Part shown: positions 17,819 through 27,262 of the stretch, in pieces
Numbering within the stretch: the stretch's first letter is position 1
Layout: the number at the start of each line of letters is the position of its first letter
Origin: Coralliovum pocilloporae
GTDB lineage: Bacteria; Pseudomonadota; Alphaproteobacteria; Rhizobiales; Cohaesibacteraceae
Assembly (NCBI RefSeq): GCF_030845175.1
Contig: NZ_CP132542.1
Location: 1,771,501 to 1,835,500, forward strand
Reading direction: 5' to 3'
DNA: 64,000 nt
Notes under the pieces: generated by a model
The model's input: only the letters and a program-made list of their open reading frames with translations
Database searches by the model: none
Told to the model about the DNA's origin: nothing
Translations under genes and position numbers: made by a program

Positions 17819-18648
17819 TGCGCATTGATGCTCATCAGCATTTCTGGACCATTGCACGTGGGGATTATGGCTGGCTTAAGCCAGAGCTCAAGCCGCTCTA
17901 CCGGGATTTTGGCCCTGATGACCTCCACCCCTTGCTGCAGGCTGCCGGTCTTGATGGAACCATACTGGTTCAGGCGGCGCCGACACGTGCAGAAACAGAT
18001 TTCATGCTTGGTCTGGCACGTGAAACGCCATTTATAAAAGGTGTGGTTGGCTGGGCTGATTTCGAAAGCCAGACAGCATCGGATGATATCCGGCAGATGG
18101 CAGGCAGTCCGGCACTTGTGGGTCTGCGGCCGATGATACAGGACATACCCGATCCCGACTGGATGCTGCGCCCTGATCTTGCGCCCGCATTTGACGCGCT
18201 AATTGAGGCCGGGCTGGTCCTTGACGCACTCACCCTGCCGCATCACCTCAGCAATCTGAAAACACTGCTCGCACGTTATCCGGACATGAAAGTGGTGATC
18301 GATCATGGGTCAAAACCATTGATCAGGGACGGCATTTTTGAAGGCTGGGCCGAAGACATGGCGGCCATTGCCGCAGAAACAGGTGCCTTCTGCAAACTGT
18401 CCGGCCTTATTACAGAAGCGGCTGAAAACTGGACGGCCGATGACCTCCGCCCCTATGTGCGGCATCTGCTCACCTGCTTCGGACCTGAAAGGCTGATCTG
18501 GGGCAGTGACTGGCCAGTCTGCACCCTGGCAGGAACCTATCATGCCTGGCTGGCGGCGACCGCAGACCTTCTGAGCGACCTGTCAGATGGGCAACAGGCA
18601 AAAATCCTGGGCCTCAATGCGGTGGAGGTCTACGGTCTCGCGCTGTGA
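17818..18648 (+). CDS. Amidohydrolase 2 family; likely L-fucono-1,5-lactonase
   Basis: A 276-residue TIM-barrel metal-dependent hydrolase. The N-terminal metal motif is RIDAHQHFW, with KVVIDHGSKP and ERLIWGSDWPVC near the C-terminus supplying the remaining histidine and aspartate. This is the COG3618 lactonase group, members of which open L-fucono- and L-rhamnono-lactones. Its position after mutarotase and dehydrogenase supports hydrolysis of fuconolactone to fuconate, the substrate of the dehydratase on the opposite arm. It is the last gene of the plus-strand arm; no terminator is visible. Confidence 0.88.
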   Translation: MRIDAHQHFWTIARGDYGWLKPELKPLYRDFGPDDLHPLLQAAGLDGTILVQAAPTRAETDFMLGLARETPFIKGVVGWADFESQTASDDIRQMAGSPALVGLRPMIQDIPDPDWMLRPDLAPAFDALIEAGLVLDALTLPHHLSNLKTLLARYPDMKVVIDHGSKPLIRDGIFEGWAEDMAAIAAETGAFCKLSGLITEAAENWTADDLRPYVRHLLTCFGPERLIWGSDWPVCTLAGTYHAWLAATADLLSDLSDGQQAKILGLNAVEVYGLAL

Positions 18649-18747
18649 GCGAAACTAGGCCTGTATTCAACGCTGCCATACCAAACAGCTTCCAAAGCAA
18701 ATCGAATGCTTCAGAGCATATTATATTCGTTTGATTTTAAAGAAGAA

Positions 18748-18834
18748 TGGTGCCCAGGAGAGGACTCGAACCTCCACTTCCATACGGAAACTAGCACCTG
18801 AAGCTAGCGCGTCTACCAGTTCCGCCACCTGGGC
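18748..18834 (-). tRNA. tRNA-Leu, anticodon CAG
   Basis: Read on the minus strand, the 87-base sequence starts GCCCAGGTGGCGGAACTGG and ends CCTGGGCACCA. The acceptor stem GCCCAGG/CCTGGGC is perfect and the anticodon stem CTAGC/GCTAG encloses TTCAGGT, so the anticodon is CAG. There is a long variable arm, as expected for a leucine tRNA, the GGTTCGAGTCC T-loop is intact, and CCA is encoded. Confidence 0.96.
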
Positions 18835-18844
18835 CTTGGAGGGG

Positions 18845-18873
18845 TGAATAAGGATCGGGTCTGCTCTTGTCAA
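18845..18873 (-). promoter_or_regulatory. Promoter of tRNA-Leu
   Basis: On the minus strand TTGACA (complement of 18868-18873) and TATTCA (complement of 18845-18850) are separated by 17 bases. The -10 box ends 10 bases before the mature tRNA 5' end, the expected distance. Confidence 0.75.
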
Positions 18874-19080
18874 TCGTCTTTTGCATTTATGTGTGATTTG
18901 TAGGGGAAAACTCTTCAGACGGCATCTGTCACCGCTCTTCTGGAGTGGCTTATGGATCGATTGTCGCCTGTACAGCGTATAGACAAATAGCTAAAAGCAA
19001 TATCAGTGAAGAAAACCGCTTTGCCGGGGCGGGGACAGGGAATGCGCCGGATATCCGGTATGAAGCAGGAAAGGCACGTC

Positions 19081-20058
19081 ATGGGTTCTGCAATCAACGG
19101 CAAACTGGTCACGGTTTTCGGAGGCTCAGGGTTCCTGGGGCGTCATGTTGTCAACGCTCTGGCCCGTCGCGGATACCGGGTTCGGGCTGCTGTCAGACGG
19201 CCCGACCTGGCACATCATCTGCAGCCTTTGGGCATTGTCGGGCAGGTGACACCGGTGCAGGCCAATATCCGCTACAGACAATCTGTTGATCAGGCTGTTG
19301 CTGGTGCGGATGCGGTGGTCAATCTGGTGGGGATCCTGTTTCCGACCGGTCGCCAGTCATTCGATGCCGTGCAGGATACAGGCGCGCGCGCCATTGCAGA
19401 AGCCAGCCAGGCCGCAGGAATAGAAACACTGGTTCATGTCTCGGCAATCGGGGCAGATGCCGATAGCAAGTCAGCCTATGCCCGATCGAAAGCCGCAGGG
19501 GAAGCCGCCGCGCTTGAGACCTGTCCGGATGCCATCATCATGCGCCCGTCTATCGTCTTCGGACCGGAGGATGATTTCTTCAACAAGTTTGCCGAAATGG
19601 CGCGCCTGGCACCGGCACTGCCTCTTGTCGGGGGTGGGGGGACCAGATTCCAGCCGGTTTATGTGGGCGATGTGGCGGATGCCATTGCTGATGCCGTGGA
19701 TGGCAAGCTGAAGCCAGGCACCACTTATGAACTGGGTGGACCGGATGTCAAAAGCTTTGCCGAATTGCTGCAGATGATGTTGCAGCTTACCTGCCGCCGC
19801 CGGGCGCTGGTACCTCTGCCATTCGGGCTGGCCAAGACCATCGGGTTCTTTGCGGAATTCCTGCCAAAGCCGGTTCTGACGCGGGATCAGGTGGAATTGC
19901 TGAAGCGGGACAATATTGTCTCGGACGAAGCTCGTGCCGAAGGGCGCACCCTTGACGGGATGGGCTTCAAGCCGCGAACACTTGCATCTGTCCTGCCGAC
20001 CTATCTTGAGCGGTTTCGCCCGCAGGGGCAGTTTCAGCCGAAAGACAACGGTGCCTGA
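19081..20058 (+). CDS. NDUFA9-like NAD(P)-binding SDR (atypical, complex I accessory family)
   Basis: A 325-residue extended-type short-chain dehydrogenase fold. The Rossmann loop is VTVFGGSGFLGRHVVNAL near residues 10-27, followed by VVNLVGILFPTGRQSF, HVSAIGADADSKSAYARSK and RPSIVFGPEDDFFNKFAEMA. Bacterial proteins of this type are annotated as complex I NDUFA9-like; a role with NADH dehydrogenase is by homology only. ATG 19081 is used because AGGAAAGG precedes it and MGSAINGKLVTVFGG is the natural N-terminus. It converges with uppP. Confidence 0.85.
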   Translation: MGSAINGKLVTVFGGSGFLGRHVVNALARRGYRVRAAVRRPDLAHHLQPLGIVGQVTPVQANIRYRQSVDQAVAGADAVVNLVGILFPTGRQSFDAVQDTGARAIAEASQAAGIETLVHVSAIGADADSKSAYARSKAAGEAAALETCPDAIIMRPSIVFGPEDDFFNKFAEMARLAPALPLVGGGGTRFQPVYVGDVADAIADAVDGKLKPGTTYELGGPDVKSFAELLQMMLQLTCRRRALVPLPFGLAKTIGFFAEFLPKPVLTRDQVELLKRDNIVSDEARAEGRTLDGMGFKPRTLASVLPTYLERFRPQGQFQPKDNGA

Positions 20059-20091
20059 AATCCCGCAGGGGTTGTTTGCCGGTACCTGACC

Positions 20092-20898
20092 CTAGCCAAG
20101 AAGCTGAAGGGCGATCAGCCCGCATGTGCCGACGATAATGCGCCACCAGGCAAACAGCATGAAGCCGTGACGACTCACAAAATCGAGCAGCACCTTGACC
20201 ACGGCCAGGGCGCAGAAGAAGGCTGCGACAAAGCCGATGGTAATCAGCCAGACATCATCAAGGGAGAGAGCGTCGCGGTTCTTGTAGAGGTCGTAGACAA
20301 AGGCACCAGCCATGGTTGGCATGGCCAGAAAGAATGAAAATTCCGCAGCTGAGCGTTTGTCTGTTCCCATCAGGAGGGCACCTGCAATGGTCGCGCCTGA
20401 GCGTGAGGTGCCCGGCACCAGGGCAAGGCACTGGAACAGGCCGATTTTCAGGCAGAGCGACAGGGGATAGTCCATCACATCCGTATAGACCGGCTGCTGT
20501 TTGAGGCGATCGACCCAGGCCAGAAGCACACCGCCGATAATCAGCACAACACAGATGAGGGCCGGGGTTTCAAACAGAACGGTCTTGATAAAACCGTGCA
20601 GTGACGCGCCCAGTATGGCGGCGGGCAGGAAGGCAATCAGAATCCCTGCGACAAAACCGCGGGCTTTCGCGCTTGTAGGCAGGGCGGTTGCCAGTGACCA
20701 CAGGCGGGTGAAATAGACCGACAGAATGGCCAGAATGGCACCAAGCTGAATGAGGACTTCAAAAGTCCGCCCGGTGCTGTCAAAACCCAGGAAATGACTG
20801 GCCAGCAACACATGGCCGGTGGATGAAACCGGCAGGAATTCTGTCAGGCCTTCAAGGATGCCAAGCAGAAGCGCCTGAATGATGGTGTCATTGTCCAT
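20092..20898 (-). CDS. uppP: Undecaprenyl-diphosphate phosphatase
   Basis: A 268-residue polytopic membrane enzyme that dephosphorylates undecaprenyl pyrophosphate to recycle the lipid carrier for peptidoglycan and other glycans. The two active-site motifs are present: [14 protein letters not shown] at about residues 15-28 and [14 protein letters not shown] near residues 161-174. Length and the eight or so hydrophobic segments are normal. The gene stands alone on the minus strand. Confidence 0.96.
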   Translation of the reverse strand: MDNDTIIQALLLGILEGLTEFLPVSSTGHVLLASHFLGFDSTGRTFEVLIQLGAILAILSVYFTRLWSLATALPTSAKARGFVAGILIAFLPAAILGASLHGFIKTVLFETPALICVVLIIGGVLLAWVDRLKQQPVYTDVMDYPLSLCLKIGLFQCLALVPGTSRSGATIAGALLMGTDKRSAAEFSFFLAMPTMAGAFVYDLYKNRDALSLDDVWLITIGFVAAFFCALAVVKVLLDFVSRHGFMLFAWWRIIVGTCGLIALQLLG

Positions 20899-21037
20899 AA
20901 AACGGCCTTAATGAAAATGTGTCTGGACAGTCGGCCGGAAAGTCTTGTGACATTGGCCAACCCGCACTATAGGGAAAACTCCTCAATCCCTTAACAAGCC
21001 CCTGAACACACTGCAAGCAACCTGTTATAGTTCCCGC

Positions 21038-21718
21038 ATGTTGAAGCTTCACCATTACACATTGTCCTCTGCCTCCCGGTTTGCCCGCCTTGCTCTGGGT
21101 GAATATCGGGTTGGAATGGCTTTGATTGACGAGAAACCCTGGTTGCGACGGGAAGAGTTCCTGAAGCTGAACCCGGCGGGTGTCTTGCCGGTGCTGATCG
21201 AGAATGACGGACCGCCTGTCTGTGGTGTGGGGCCGATCATGGAATATCTTGATGAAACCCGTGGCTATGCCATGGGAGATCGGCGGCTGATGCCGGACCA
21301 TCCTTATGCGCGGGCTGAAATGAGACGGCTGTGCGAGTGGTTTTTCCTCAAGTGTGAGGCCGAGGTCACTGAATTTCTGGTGCGGGAAAAGGTGATGAAG
21401 CGGGAAAGCGGGTCCGGTTCTCCCGATACCGGTATCATGCGCGCTGCCCGTGGCAATCTGAAAATCCATCTCACCTATGTTGATCATCTGCTCAGTGAGC
21501 GGAACTGGATTGCCGGCGACCGTCTGAGTTATGCGGACCTGGCTGCCGGGGCGCATATTTCCTGTCTTGATTATCTGGATGAGATGGACTGGTCGGCGCA
21601 CCCCAATACGCGTGAATGGTATGCGCGTATCAAGTCGCGCCCCTGCTTCCGCCCGATCCTGGCCGACAAGGTTCTGAGCCTGCCACCATCCAAGACCTAT
21701 GCCAATCTGGATTTCTGA
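21038..21718 (+). CDS. Glutathione S-transferase family protein
   Basis: A 226-residue cytosolic protein with an N-terminal thioredoxin-like GST domain (LHHYTLSSASRFARLAL, then LNPAGVLPVL with the cis-proline, then GPIMEYLDE) and an all-helical C-terminal domain with RNWIAGDRLSYADLAAG. The S-S-A-S-R segment at residues 10-14 puts a serine where catalytic Ser/Cys classes have theirs. The substrate is unknown. The queG gene starts three bases after its stop, so the two are likely cotranscribed. Confidence 0.9.
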   Translation: MLKLHHYTLSSASRFARLALGEYRVGMALIDEKPWLRREEFLKLNPAGVLPVLIENDGPPVCGVGPIMEYLDETRGYAMGDRRLMPDHPYARAEMRRLCEWFFLKCEAEVTEFLVREKVMKRESGSGSPDTGIMRAARGNLKIHLTYVDHLLSERNWIAGDRLSYADLAAGAHISCLDYLDEMDWSAHPNTREWYARIKSRPCFRPILADKVLSLPPSKTYANLDF

Positions 21719-21720
21719 TC

Positions 21721-22890
21721 GTGTCGCCCGAGGCCATCAAGGAGCTGATTCGCAAACGGGCACAGACAGAAGGGTTTGATGTTGTCCGGGTCACCCGGCC
21801 AGACGCTATCCCTGAAGCCGCTGGTCGGCTGAGAACCTTTATCGAACAAGAGCGATACGGCACCATGGACTGGATGCCGGAGACCGAGCAGCGCCGGGCT
21901 GACCCCCGCGCATTATGGCCGGATGTGAAATCCATTGTCATGCTGGGCATGAATTACGGGCCTGACTGCAATCCGCTGGACCTGCTGGACCGTCGGGATC
22001 GTGCAGCTATTTCCGTTTACGCCCGCAATCGTGATTATCACGACGTCATGAAAGGTCGCCTGAAGCAGATAGTCAATATGGTTGCGCAGAAGGCGGGTGT
22101 TGATCTCAAGGTCTTTGTTGATACCGCACCGGTCATGGAAAAGCCGCTGGCTGCCGCAGCCGGGCTCGGGTGGCAGGGCAAACACACCAATCTTGTCTCC
22201 CGCGAGTTGGGCTCATGGCTGTTTCTCGGAGCGATATTTCTGGCAGCCGAACTGCCTGCTGACGAGGCGGAAATGGATCATTGCGGGTCATGCCGGAAAT
22301 GCCTTGATATCTGTCCCACGCATGCTTTTCCGGCGCCGTACCAGTTGGATGCCCGCAAATGCATTTCTTATCTGACCATCGAGCATAAAGGGCCCGTGCC
22401 GCGCCGGTTCCGCCATGCGATGAAGAACCGGATCTATGGTTGTGATGACTGCCTGGCCATTTGCCCATGGAACAAGTTTGCGCAGGAAGCGCGGGAAACC
22501 AGGCTGCAGGCGCGGGATGATCTGAAAGACCCGCATCTGACCGAACTGTCAGAGCTGGACGATCCGGCATTCAGAGCCCTGTTCTCCGGCTCGCCGGTCA
22601 AGCGGATTGGTCGGGACAGGTTTCTGCGCAATGTGATGATCGCTCTGGGCAACAGCCGGGATCCTGACGTGATGCCCTGGGTTGAGCGGCGTCTTGGAGA
22701 CGACAGTGCTTTGGTGCGTGGTGCTGCGGTCTGGGCTTTCGGCCGTCTTGAGCCTGAAGCGTTTCTTGCTGCCCGGTCTGTGTATGAAGGCCGGGAAAAT
22801 GACCCGGATGTACTTGAGGAATGGCATCTGTCGGCTGAGCGCATTATATCGAAACAAAAGACCGCAAGCGGTCATGGTGAGCATAGGTGA
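21721..22890 (+). CDS. queG: Epoxyqueuosine reductase QueG
   Basis: A 389-residue cobalamin-dependent iron-sulfur enzyme carrying out the final step of queuosine synthesis in tRNA. It contains the 4Fe-4S motifs CGSCRKCLDICPTHAF and CDDCLAICPWNKF, the upstream YARNRDYHDVMKGRL and DTAPVMEKPLAAAAGLGWQGKH segments, and a C-terminal HEAT-like region with RDPDVMPWVERRL. GTG 21721 is chosen because it directly follows the GST stop; the frame further upstream would lie inside GST. Its need for cobalamin is notable beside the cob genes in the same window. Confidence 0.95.
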   Translation: MSPEAIKELIRKRAQTEGFDVVRVTRPDAIPEAAGRLRTFIEQERYGTMDWMPETEQRRADPRALWPDVKSIVMLGMNYGPDCNPLDLLDRRDRAAISVYARNRDYHDVMKGRLKQIVNMVAQKAGVDLKVFVDTAPVMEKPLAAAAGLGWQGKHTNLVSRELGSWLFLGAIFLAAELPADEAEMDHCGSCRKCLDICPTHAFPAPYQLDARKCISYLTIEHKGPVPRRFRHAMKNRIYGCDDCLAICPWNKFAQEARETRLQARDDLKDPHLTELSELDDPAFRALFSGSPVKRIGRDRFLRNVMIALGNSRDPDVMPWVERRLGDDSALVRGAAVWAFGRLEPEAFLAARSVYEGRENDPDVLEEWHLSAERIISKQKTASGHGEHR

Positions 22891-22894
22891 TCTG

Positions 22895-23767
22895 ATGCGG
22901 TTGTTTATTTTCGGAATGGGATATTCGTCCCACGCAATTCATGAACGCATGAAAGATGAATGCGAATGGGTGTGCGGGACAACGCGTTCGGTGGAAAAAG
23001 CAGAGGCACTCACAGAGCTGGGCATTGATGCGTTCCTGTTTGATGGTTCGACCCCAAATCCTGAGATTTCGGACAGGCTGAATGAAGCGACCCATCTGGT
23101 GATATCAGCAGGGCCGAATGAGGCCGGTGATCCGACAATTAATCAGCACCGTCAGGACATTCTGAATTCGGAAAGTCTCGCGTGGATCGGTTATCTCTCG
23201 ACAGTTGGAGTCTATGGTAATCACGATGGTGCCTGGGTAACCGAAGAGAGTGAGTGCCGCCCTGTCTCGCAGCGGTCTGTGCAGCGTGTTGCTGCAGAAC
23301 AGGCCTGGCGCGCGCTTGCAGAGGAAGCGGGTCTGCCACTGGCTATCTTCCGTCTGGGTGGAATCTATGGGCCGGGCAGGAACGCTTTCGTCAATTTTGA
23401 AACCGGTCGTGCCAAACGCATCATCAAGAAAGATCAGGTTTTCAACCGTATCCATCGTACCGATATTGCAGAGGCTGTCGCTCTGGCTGCCGGTGTAAAA
23501 TCGGGGCTGACGTTCAACGTGATTGATAATGAACCGGCACCGCCCCAGGATGTTGTTACAATGGCTGCCGAGCTCAAAGGCGTGACTCCGCCGCCTGAAA
23601 TCCCGTTCGAAGAGGCCGAGCTTCGCCCTATGGCGCGGTCGTTCTATGGGGAGAACAAGCGGTGCTCCAACGCGCGGCTGAAGGCGGAGCTGGGCATGCG
23701 GTTCCGCTATCCGACTTACAGGGAAGCGCTGACAGAAATGTGGGAAACGGATAGCTGGCGCGGTTAG
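22895..23767 (+). CDS. NAD-dependent epimerase/dehydratase-like SDR (YeeZ type)
   Basis: A 290-residue extended SDR. The Rossmann start is LFIFGMGYSSHAIHERM, an atypical GxGYxS loop, followed by LVISAGPNEAGDP, YLSTVGVYGNHDGAWVTEES and FRLGGIYGPGRNAF. The usual YxxxK is replaced by a QRSVQRVAAEQAW segment, so classical SDR catalysis is doubtful, as in other YeeZ-like proteins. ATG 22895 has AGGTGA five bases upstream; an earlier in-frame ATG at 22874 overlaps the queG end. It begins 4 bases after queG. The substrate is unknown. Confidence 0.82.
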   Translation: MRLFIFGMGYSSHAIHERMKDECEWVCGTTRSVEKAEALTELGIDAFLFDGSTPNPEISDRLNEATHLVISAGPNEAGDPTINQHRQDILNSESLAWIGYLSTVGVYGNHDGAWVTEESECRPVSQRSVQRVAAEQAWRALAEEAGLPLAIFRLGGIYGPGRNAFVNFETGRAKRIIKKDQVFNRIHRTDIAEAVALAAGVKSGLTFNVIDNEPAPPQDVVTMAAELKGVTPPPEIPFEEAELRPMARSFYGENKRCSNARLKAELGMRFRYPTYREALTEMWETDSWRG

Positions 23768-24188
23768 GAAGAATACCCGCTGCCTCAGGCCAATCAACGC
23801 TGCCGCTGATGAACAGACAGGGCTTGAAGAGAGTGTCTTGAGCTTTGGAGCCGGATTTATCCAGCGTGAACTGTTCTGACTTATGTATTCTTACTTATTA
23901 AGTTGACAGGTGGCGGATGTGCTACATGGTTTGTGGGTGCGGCATAGTGTTGTAGACAATAAGTAATTAAACTTAGGATAAATGCTTATTTTTGAGAATT
24001 TCAATTAAAATAATACTGATTATTGTGGTTTAATACTTATTTACTAGAGTATTTCCTGCGTCGATTTACCAAGTGTTGACGGCTCAAGCGTATCGTTTTG
24101 CCATCTGATGAACCTCTACCGGCTGATTGGCGAGGGACGGCTGGCCAGGGTTTGAACCCTAGAACACTGCTTGGGGAAGTGGCACAAA
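23768..24188. other. Long AT-rich intergenic region before the chemoreceptor gene
   Basis: No gene is seen in these 421 bases. The centre (about 23880-24055) is much richer in A and T than its surroundings. It contains the octamer TACTTATT at 23892-23899 and 24034-24041, its complement AATAAGTA at 23958-23965, and TGCTTATT at 23983-23990. A TTGACA lies at 23903-23908 without a convincing -10 box. It likely holds the chemoreceptor promoter and possibly regulator sites. Confidence 0.4.
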
Positions 24189-26264
24189 ATGTTCCGGTTG
24201 AACGATCTGAAGATTAGGACAATTGCACTGTTTCTGATTGCGATTGTCGTGACATCAAGTCTCATCATTATTGGTGCGTCTATTCTGGCAACAACGCGAA
24301 TTGTAGACTCCAAGGCTGTCTGGGCACAGTATCAGGCTGACACGGAACCCAGGTCACAGGCTCTCGAAGCAATTGTGGGGCATCTTGGTTATGGTGGTAT
24401 GATCCACCATTTCAAGAACTACGTGCTTCGCAAGGACGAAAAGCGGGTAAGCCGGTTTCATATTTCTGTGGGCGGTGTCATGACCGCATTGGACCAATAT
24501 GCCATAGCCGGGCTTGATGCTGAGGAGAAACGGGCGATCGAAGCTATCCGGTCGGTTGTTACCGAATACAATCGTAAAATTGATGTCGTTGGAACGTTGG
24601 CGTCGGAAGCCCGAAGTGCTTCGGAAATCGATAAATTAGTCAAGATCAATGATGGACCAGCCGTAGAAGGTCTGAAACTTCTGCACGAGCGCTTGTTGGC
24701 AACGATTGCCCATGAGCATAGGGCTGAAAGCAAGATGGAATTGATCAGTGATCTGCGCGGTGCCCTTGGTTATGGTGGCATGATCCACCACTTCAAGAAT
24801 TATGTGCTTCGCGGCGATGCCCCAAGAATTGAGAAATTCAACAATGCCGTTGCCCTAGCGGAAAAGGCAATTGCTGAATATCGGTCCCTTCATACAGTAG
24901 ATGCAGAAACCGCTGCCTTGAGAGATATTGAAGCGGCCATTCAGGCCTATAAGAGTGCGATTAATCAGATCAAGGTGATGATTGGTGAGGGGGCAACCCC
25001 GGAAGCTATTGATAAGGTCGTGAAAATTAATGATGGACCTGCCGTCTCCGGTTTGTCCGGCCTGATCGGTGCGGTTGCTGCTGAGCGTCGGGAAGAAGGA
25101 AAAAAACTGTCTGTCGCAATGAATGAAGCCGAGAGCATTGCCCGCTGGTCAGCAGGTATTGCGATTGTTTCGGCTCTGCTGCTGGCAACCATGATGTATA
25201 TGGTGCTGTTCCGTCAGATTATTCGGCCCGTATCCCGCATTGTGGATGCCATGGTGCATCTGGCGAAAGGTGAGCTGCATGTGGATCTGCCCCCGGCACG
25301 CGCCAATGAGATCGGCGATCTGGTTCGGTCCATGGACGTGTTCAGGCAGAACGCCCAGGAAAAGGCCTCCATGGAACAGGAACAGCTCGAGTTCCAGCGC
25401 CGGAGTGAGGCTGAAAAGCATGAGATGATGCAGCGACTCGCATCGGATTTTGACGCCAGCATCGGCGGTATCATCGAACAGGTATCCCAGGCGTCCACAG
25501 AACTGAATGTAACTGCCCAGACCATGGCTGGTGTTTCTGATGCTGCGCGTCAGAAGGCGGCCTATGTGGCGGAAAGCTCAGCAGGAGCCACATCCAATGT
25601 GGAAACTGTTGCAGCGGCGACCGAGGAAATGGCGTCATCCATCAGGTCGATTGAGCAACAGATGGCAGATGCCTCTGCGGCATCCCGTGAAGCGGTGACC
25701 ACCGTTGGTCAGACCAGTTCAACAGTTGAGAGCCTGGCCGAGAAAGCAGAGACAATTGGCGAAGTGGTCAAGATGATCTCCGAAATCGCCAAACAGACCA
25801 ATCTGCTCGCGCTGAATGCGACGATTGAATCTGCCCGGGCAGGTGAGGCTGGCAAAGGGTTTGCCGTTGTCGCCGCCGAAGTGAAGGCTCTTGCCACACA
25901 GACCGGTGATGCAACAGACAAGATCAACGATCAGATCGAGTCAATCCAGGCAGCAACCCAGGATGCGGTTTCATCAATGAAGGCGATCAACGAGGTGGTG
26001 CGTCAGCTTGACGAAACCTCCGCTCAGATGGCGGCAGCCGTCGAGCAGCAGGGAGCAGCGACCCAGGAAATCTCCCAGACAGTGCAGGCGACTGCTGTCG
26101 GAACCCGTGAAGTGTCTGAAAATATTGCCGGAGTATCGGATGCGGCGGGTCAGGCTGGAACTGCATCGGAGCAGGTCAAGACAGCAGCTGTTGATCTGTC
26201 ATCTCAATCTGAACTGCTGAAATCGGAGGTGTCCCGCTTTATCGGGCAGATCAGAGCCGGATAA
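24189..26264 (+). CDS. Methyl-accepting chemotaxis protein with duplicated [15 protein letters not shown] sensor region
   Basis: A 691-residue transmembrane chemoreceptor. TM1 is at about residues 10-34, TM2 at 321-341, HAMP at 342-395, and the signalling coiled coil runs to the end with hairpin tip [20 protein letters not shown] near 535-555. The periplasmic part is two copies of one ~127-residue unit: [15 protein letters not shown] occurs at 67-81 and 194-208, and VKINDGPAV at 151-159 and 278-286, the same spacing with no gap. The histidine pairs H73/H74 and H200/H201 suggest metal, haem or small-ligand binding, which is inference. It has no CheR-tethering pentapeptide at the C-terminus. 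GGGGAAG precedes the start. It stands alone, without che genes. Confidence 0.93.
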   Translation: MFRLNDLKIRTIALFLIAIVVTSSLIIIGASILATTRIVDSKAVWAQYQADTEPRSQALEAIVGHLGYGGMIHHFKNYVLRKDEKRVSRFHISVGGVMTALDQYAIAGLDAEEKRAIEAIRSVVTEYNRKIDVVGTLASEARSASEIDKLVKINDGPAVEGLKLLHERLLATIAHEHRAESKMELISDLRGALGYGGMIHHFKNYVLRGDAPRIEKFNNAVALAEKAIAEYRSLHTVDAETAALRDIEAAIQAYKSAINQIKVMIGEGATPEAIDKVVKINDGPAVSGLSGLIGAVAAERREEGKKLSVAMNEAESIARWSAGIAIVSALLLATMMYMVLFRQIIRPVSRIVDAMVHLAKGELHVDLPPARANEIGDLVRSMDVFRQNAQEKASMEQEQLEFQRRSEAEKHEMMQRLASDFDASIGGIIEQVSQASTELNVTAQTMAGVSDAARQKAAYVAESSAGATSNVETVAAATEEMASSIRSIEQQMADASAASREAVTTVGQTSSTVESLAEKAETIGEVVKMISEIAKQTNLLALNATIESARAGEAGKGFAVVAAEVKALATQTGDATDKINDQIESIQAATQDAVSSMKAINEVVRQLDETSAQMAAAVEQQGAATQEISQTVQATAVGTREVSENIAGVSDAAGQAGTASEQVKTAAVDLSSQSELLKSEVSRFIGQIRAG
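24384..24833 (+). repeat. Phased internal duplication within the chemoreceptor gene (period 381 bases)
   Basis: The 48 bases starting at 24384 and at 24765 encode almost the same 16 residues ([16 protein letters not shown]) and differ at only a few third positions. A second matching block (KINDGPAV) is also offset by exactly 381 bases. Intervening sequence has diverged. This marks an in-frame tandem duplication of the sensor unit. Confidence 0.85.
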
Positions 26265-26292
26265 TGTGGTGCCTTGTTTAGGAAAGACCGGA

Positions 26293-26328
26293 TCGGCGGG
26301 GCCTCAGGCAGGCTCCGCCGATTGTGTT
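26293..26328. terminator. Terminator between convergent chemoreceptor and hydrolase genes
   Basis: An 11-bp stem, TCGGCGGGGCC paired with GGCTCCGCCGA (one G-T pair), with a 7-base loop, followed by TTGTGTTT. It lies between two convergent genes and could end transcription from the chemoreceptor side. The T tract is imperfect. Confidence 0.65.
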
Positions 26329-27125
26329 TAATCAGCCCTGTCTCTGATCTGGTTTGCCATCGCTTCAACAGATTTAAGGATGAGAGCAATATCCTGCTCG
26401 CGGGACAGCCGATGGTCGCCATCCTTGACCAGGGTCATCAGGGCATCATCGCTGGTCATAAGTTCAAATGTTGCCTCCGCATGCTGCCAGGGCACATCTT
26501 CATCTCGCATCCCCTGCAGAATATGAACCGGACAACCGGTTTCAATCGGTGCGTCCATCAGCAGATTGTCGCGGCCATCCTCAATCAGATCGCGGGTGAT
26601 GATATAGGGTTCATCGGAATATTCGGATGGTTTCTCGAAGCGGCCTTTGGTCAGAATATCCTGACGAACAGCCTCGGGGAAATTAGCCCACATCAGCCGT
26701 TCCGTGAAATCAGCGGCGGGGGCTATCAGAACCATTCCGGCAATGCGGGACTGATCCTTGCCGACACTCTCAAGATGACGCTTGGCCAGCAGCAGGGACA
26801 TCCATCCACCCATGGAAGAGCCGATCAGGATCTGAGGCCCTTCCGTGACACGATCCAGCACCGCCTGGGATTCCTCGGCCCATTTTGAAATGGTTCCATC
26901 GGCAAAATCACCGCTTGAGAGACCATGGCCGGAATAGTCGAACCGGGTACAGGACAGGCCATTGGCCCCGGCCCAGTCATCAAGCGCAATGGCCTTGGTG
27001 CCGTCCATGTCCGACTTGAACCCGCCGAGCCAGACCAGGCCGGGTCTGCTGCCGCTTCTGTGACGGACCGCAATGCGGCGCTGATCATTCTCCGGGCCGA
27101 CCTCGATATATGTTGCCTCTGTCAT
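26328..27125 (-). CDS. Alpha/beta hydrolase, serine-hydrolase type
   Basis: A 265-residue alpha/beta-fold hydrolase. The nucleophile elbow is IGSSMGGW with Ser104, the oxyanion segment WLGGFKSDMDGTKA lies near residues 32-45, and RFDYSGHGLSSG near 61-72. A late aspartate in QGMRDEDVPW and histidine in KDGDHRLS complete the triad. The GGFKSDMxGxKA pattern resembles ABHD10-like thioesterases, but the substrate is not known. It is a single gene converging on the chemoreceptor. Confidence 0.88.
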   Translation of the reverse strand: MTEATYIEVGPENDQRRIAVRHRSGSRPGLVWLGGFKSDMDGTKAIALDDWAGANGLSCTRFDYSGHGLSSGDFADGTISKWAEESQAVLDRVTEGPQILIGSSMGGWMSLLLAKRHLESVGKDQSRIAGMVLIAPAADFTERLMWANFPEAVRQDILTKGRFEKPSEYSDEPYIITRDLIEDGRDNLLMDAPIETGCPVHILQGMRDEDVPWQHAEATFELMTSDDALMTLVKDGDHRLSREQDIALILKSVEAMANQIRDRAD

Positions 27126-27262
27126 GCAATCCCTGCCGAACTGTTGGTTTGCGCCGATCCTCGCCTTGGCTTATACCGGCTGATCGTTGATCTCAGCTGA
27201 ACGCTCTATGATGTCGATTCGACACTGGCATTATCGCTTCCGGCTTGTGTGAAAGAAAGACC

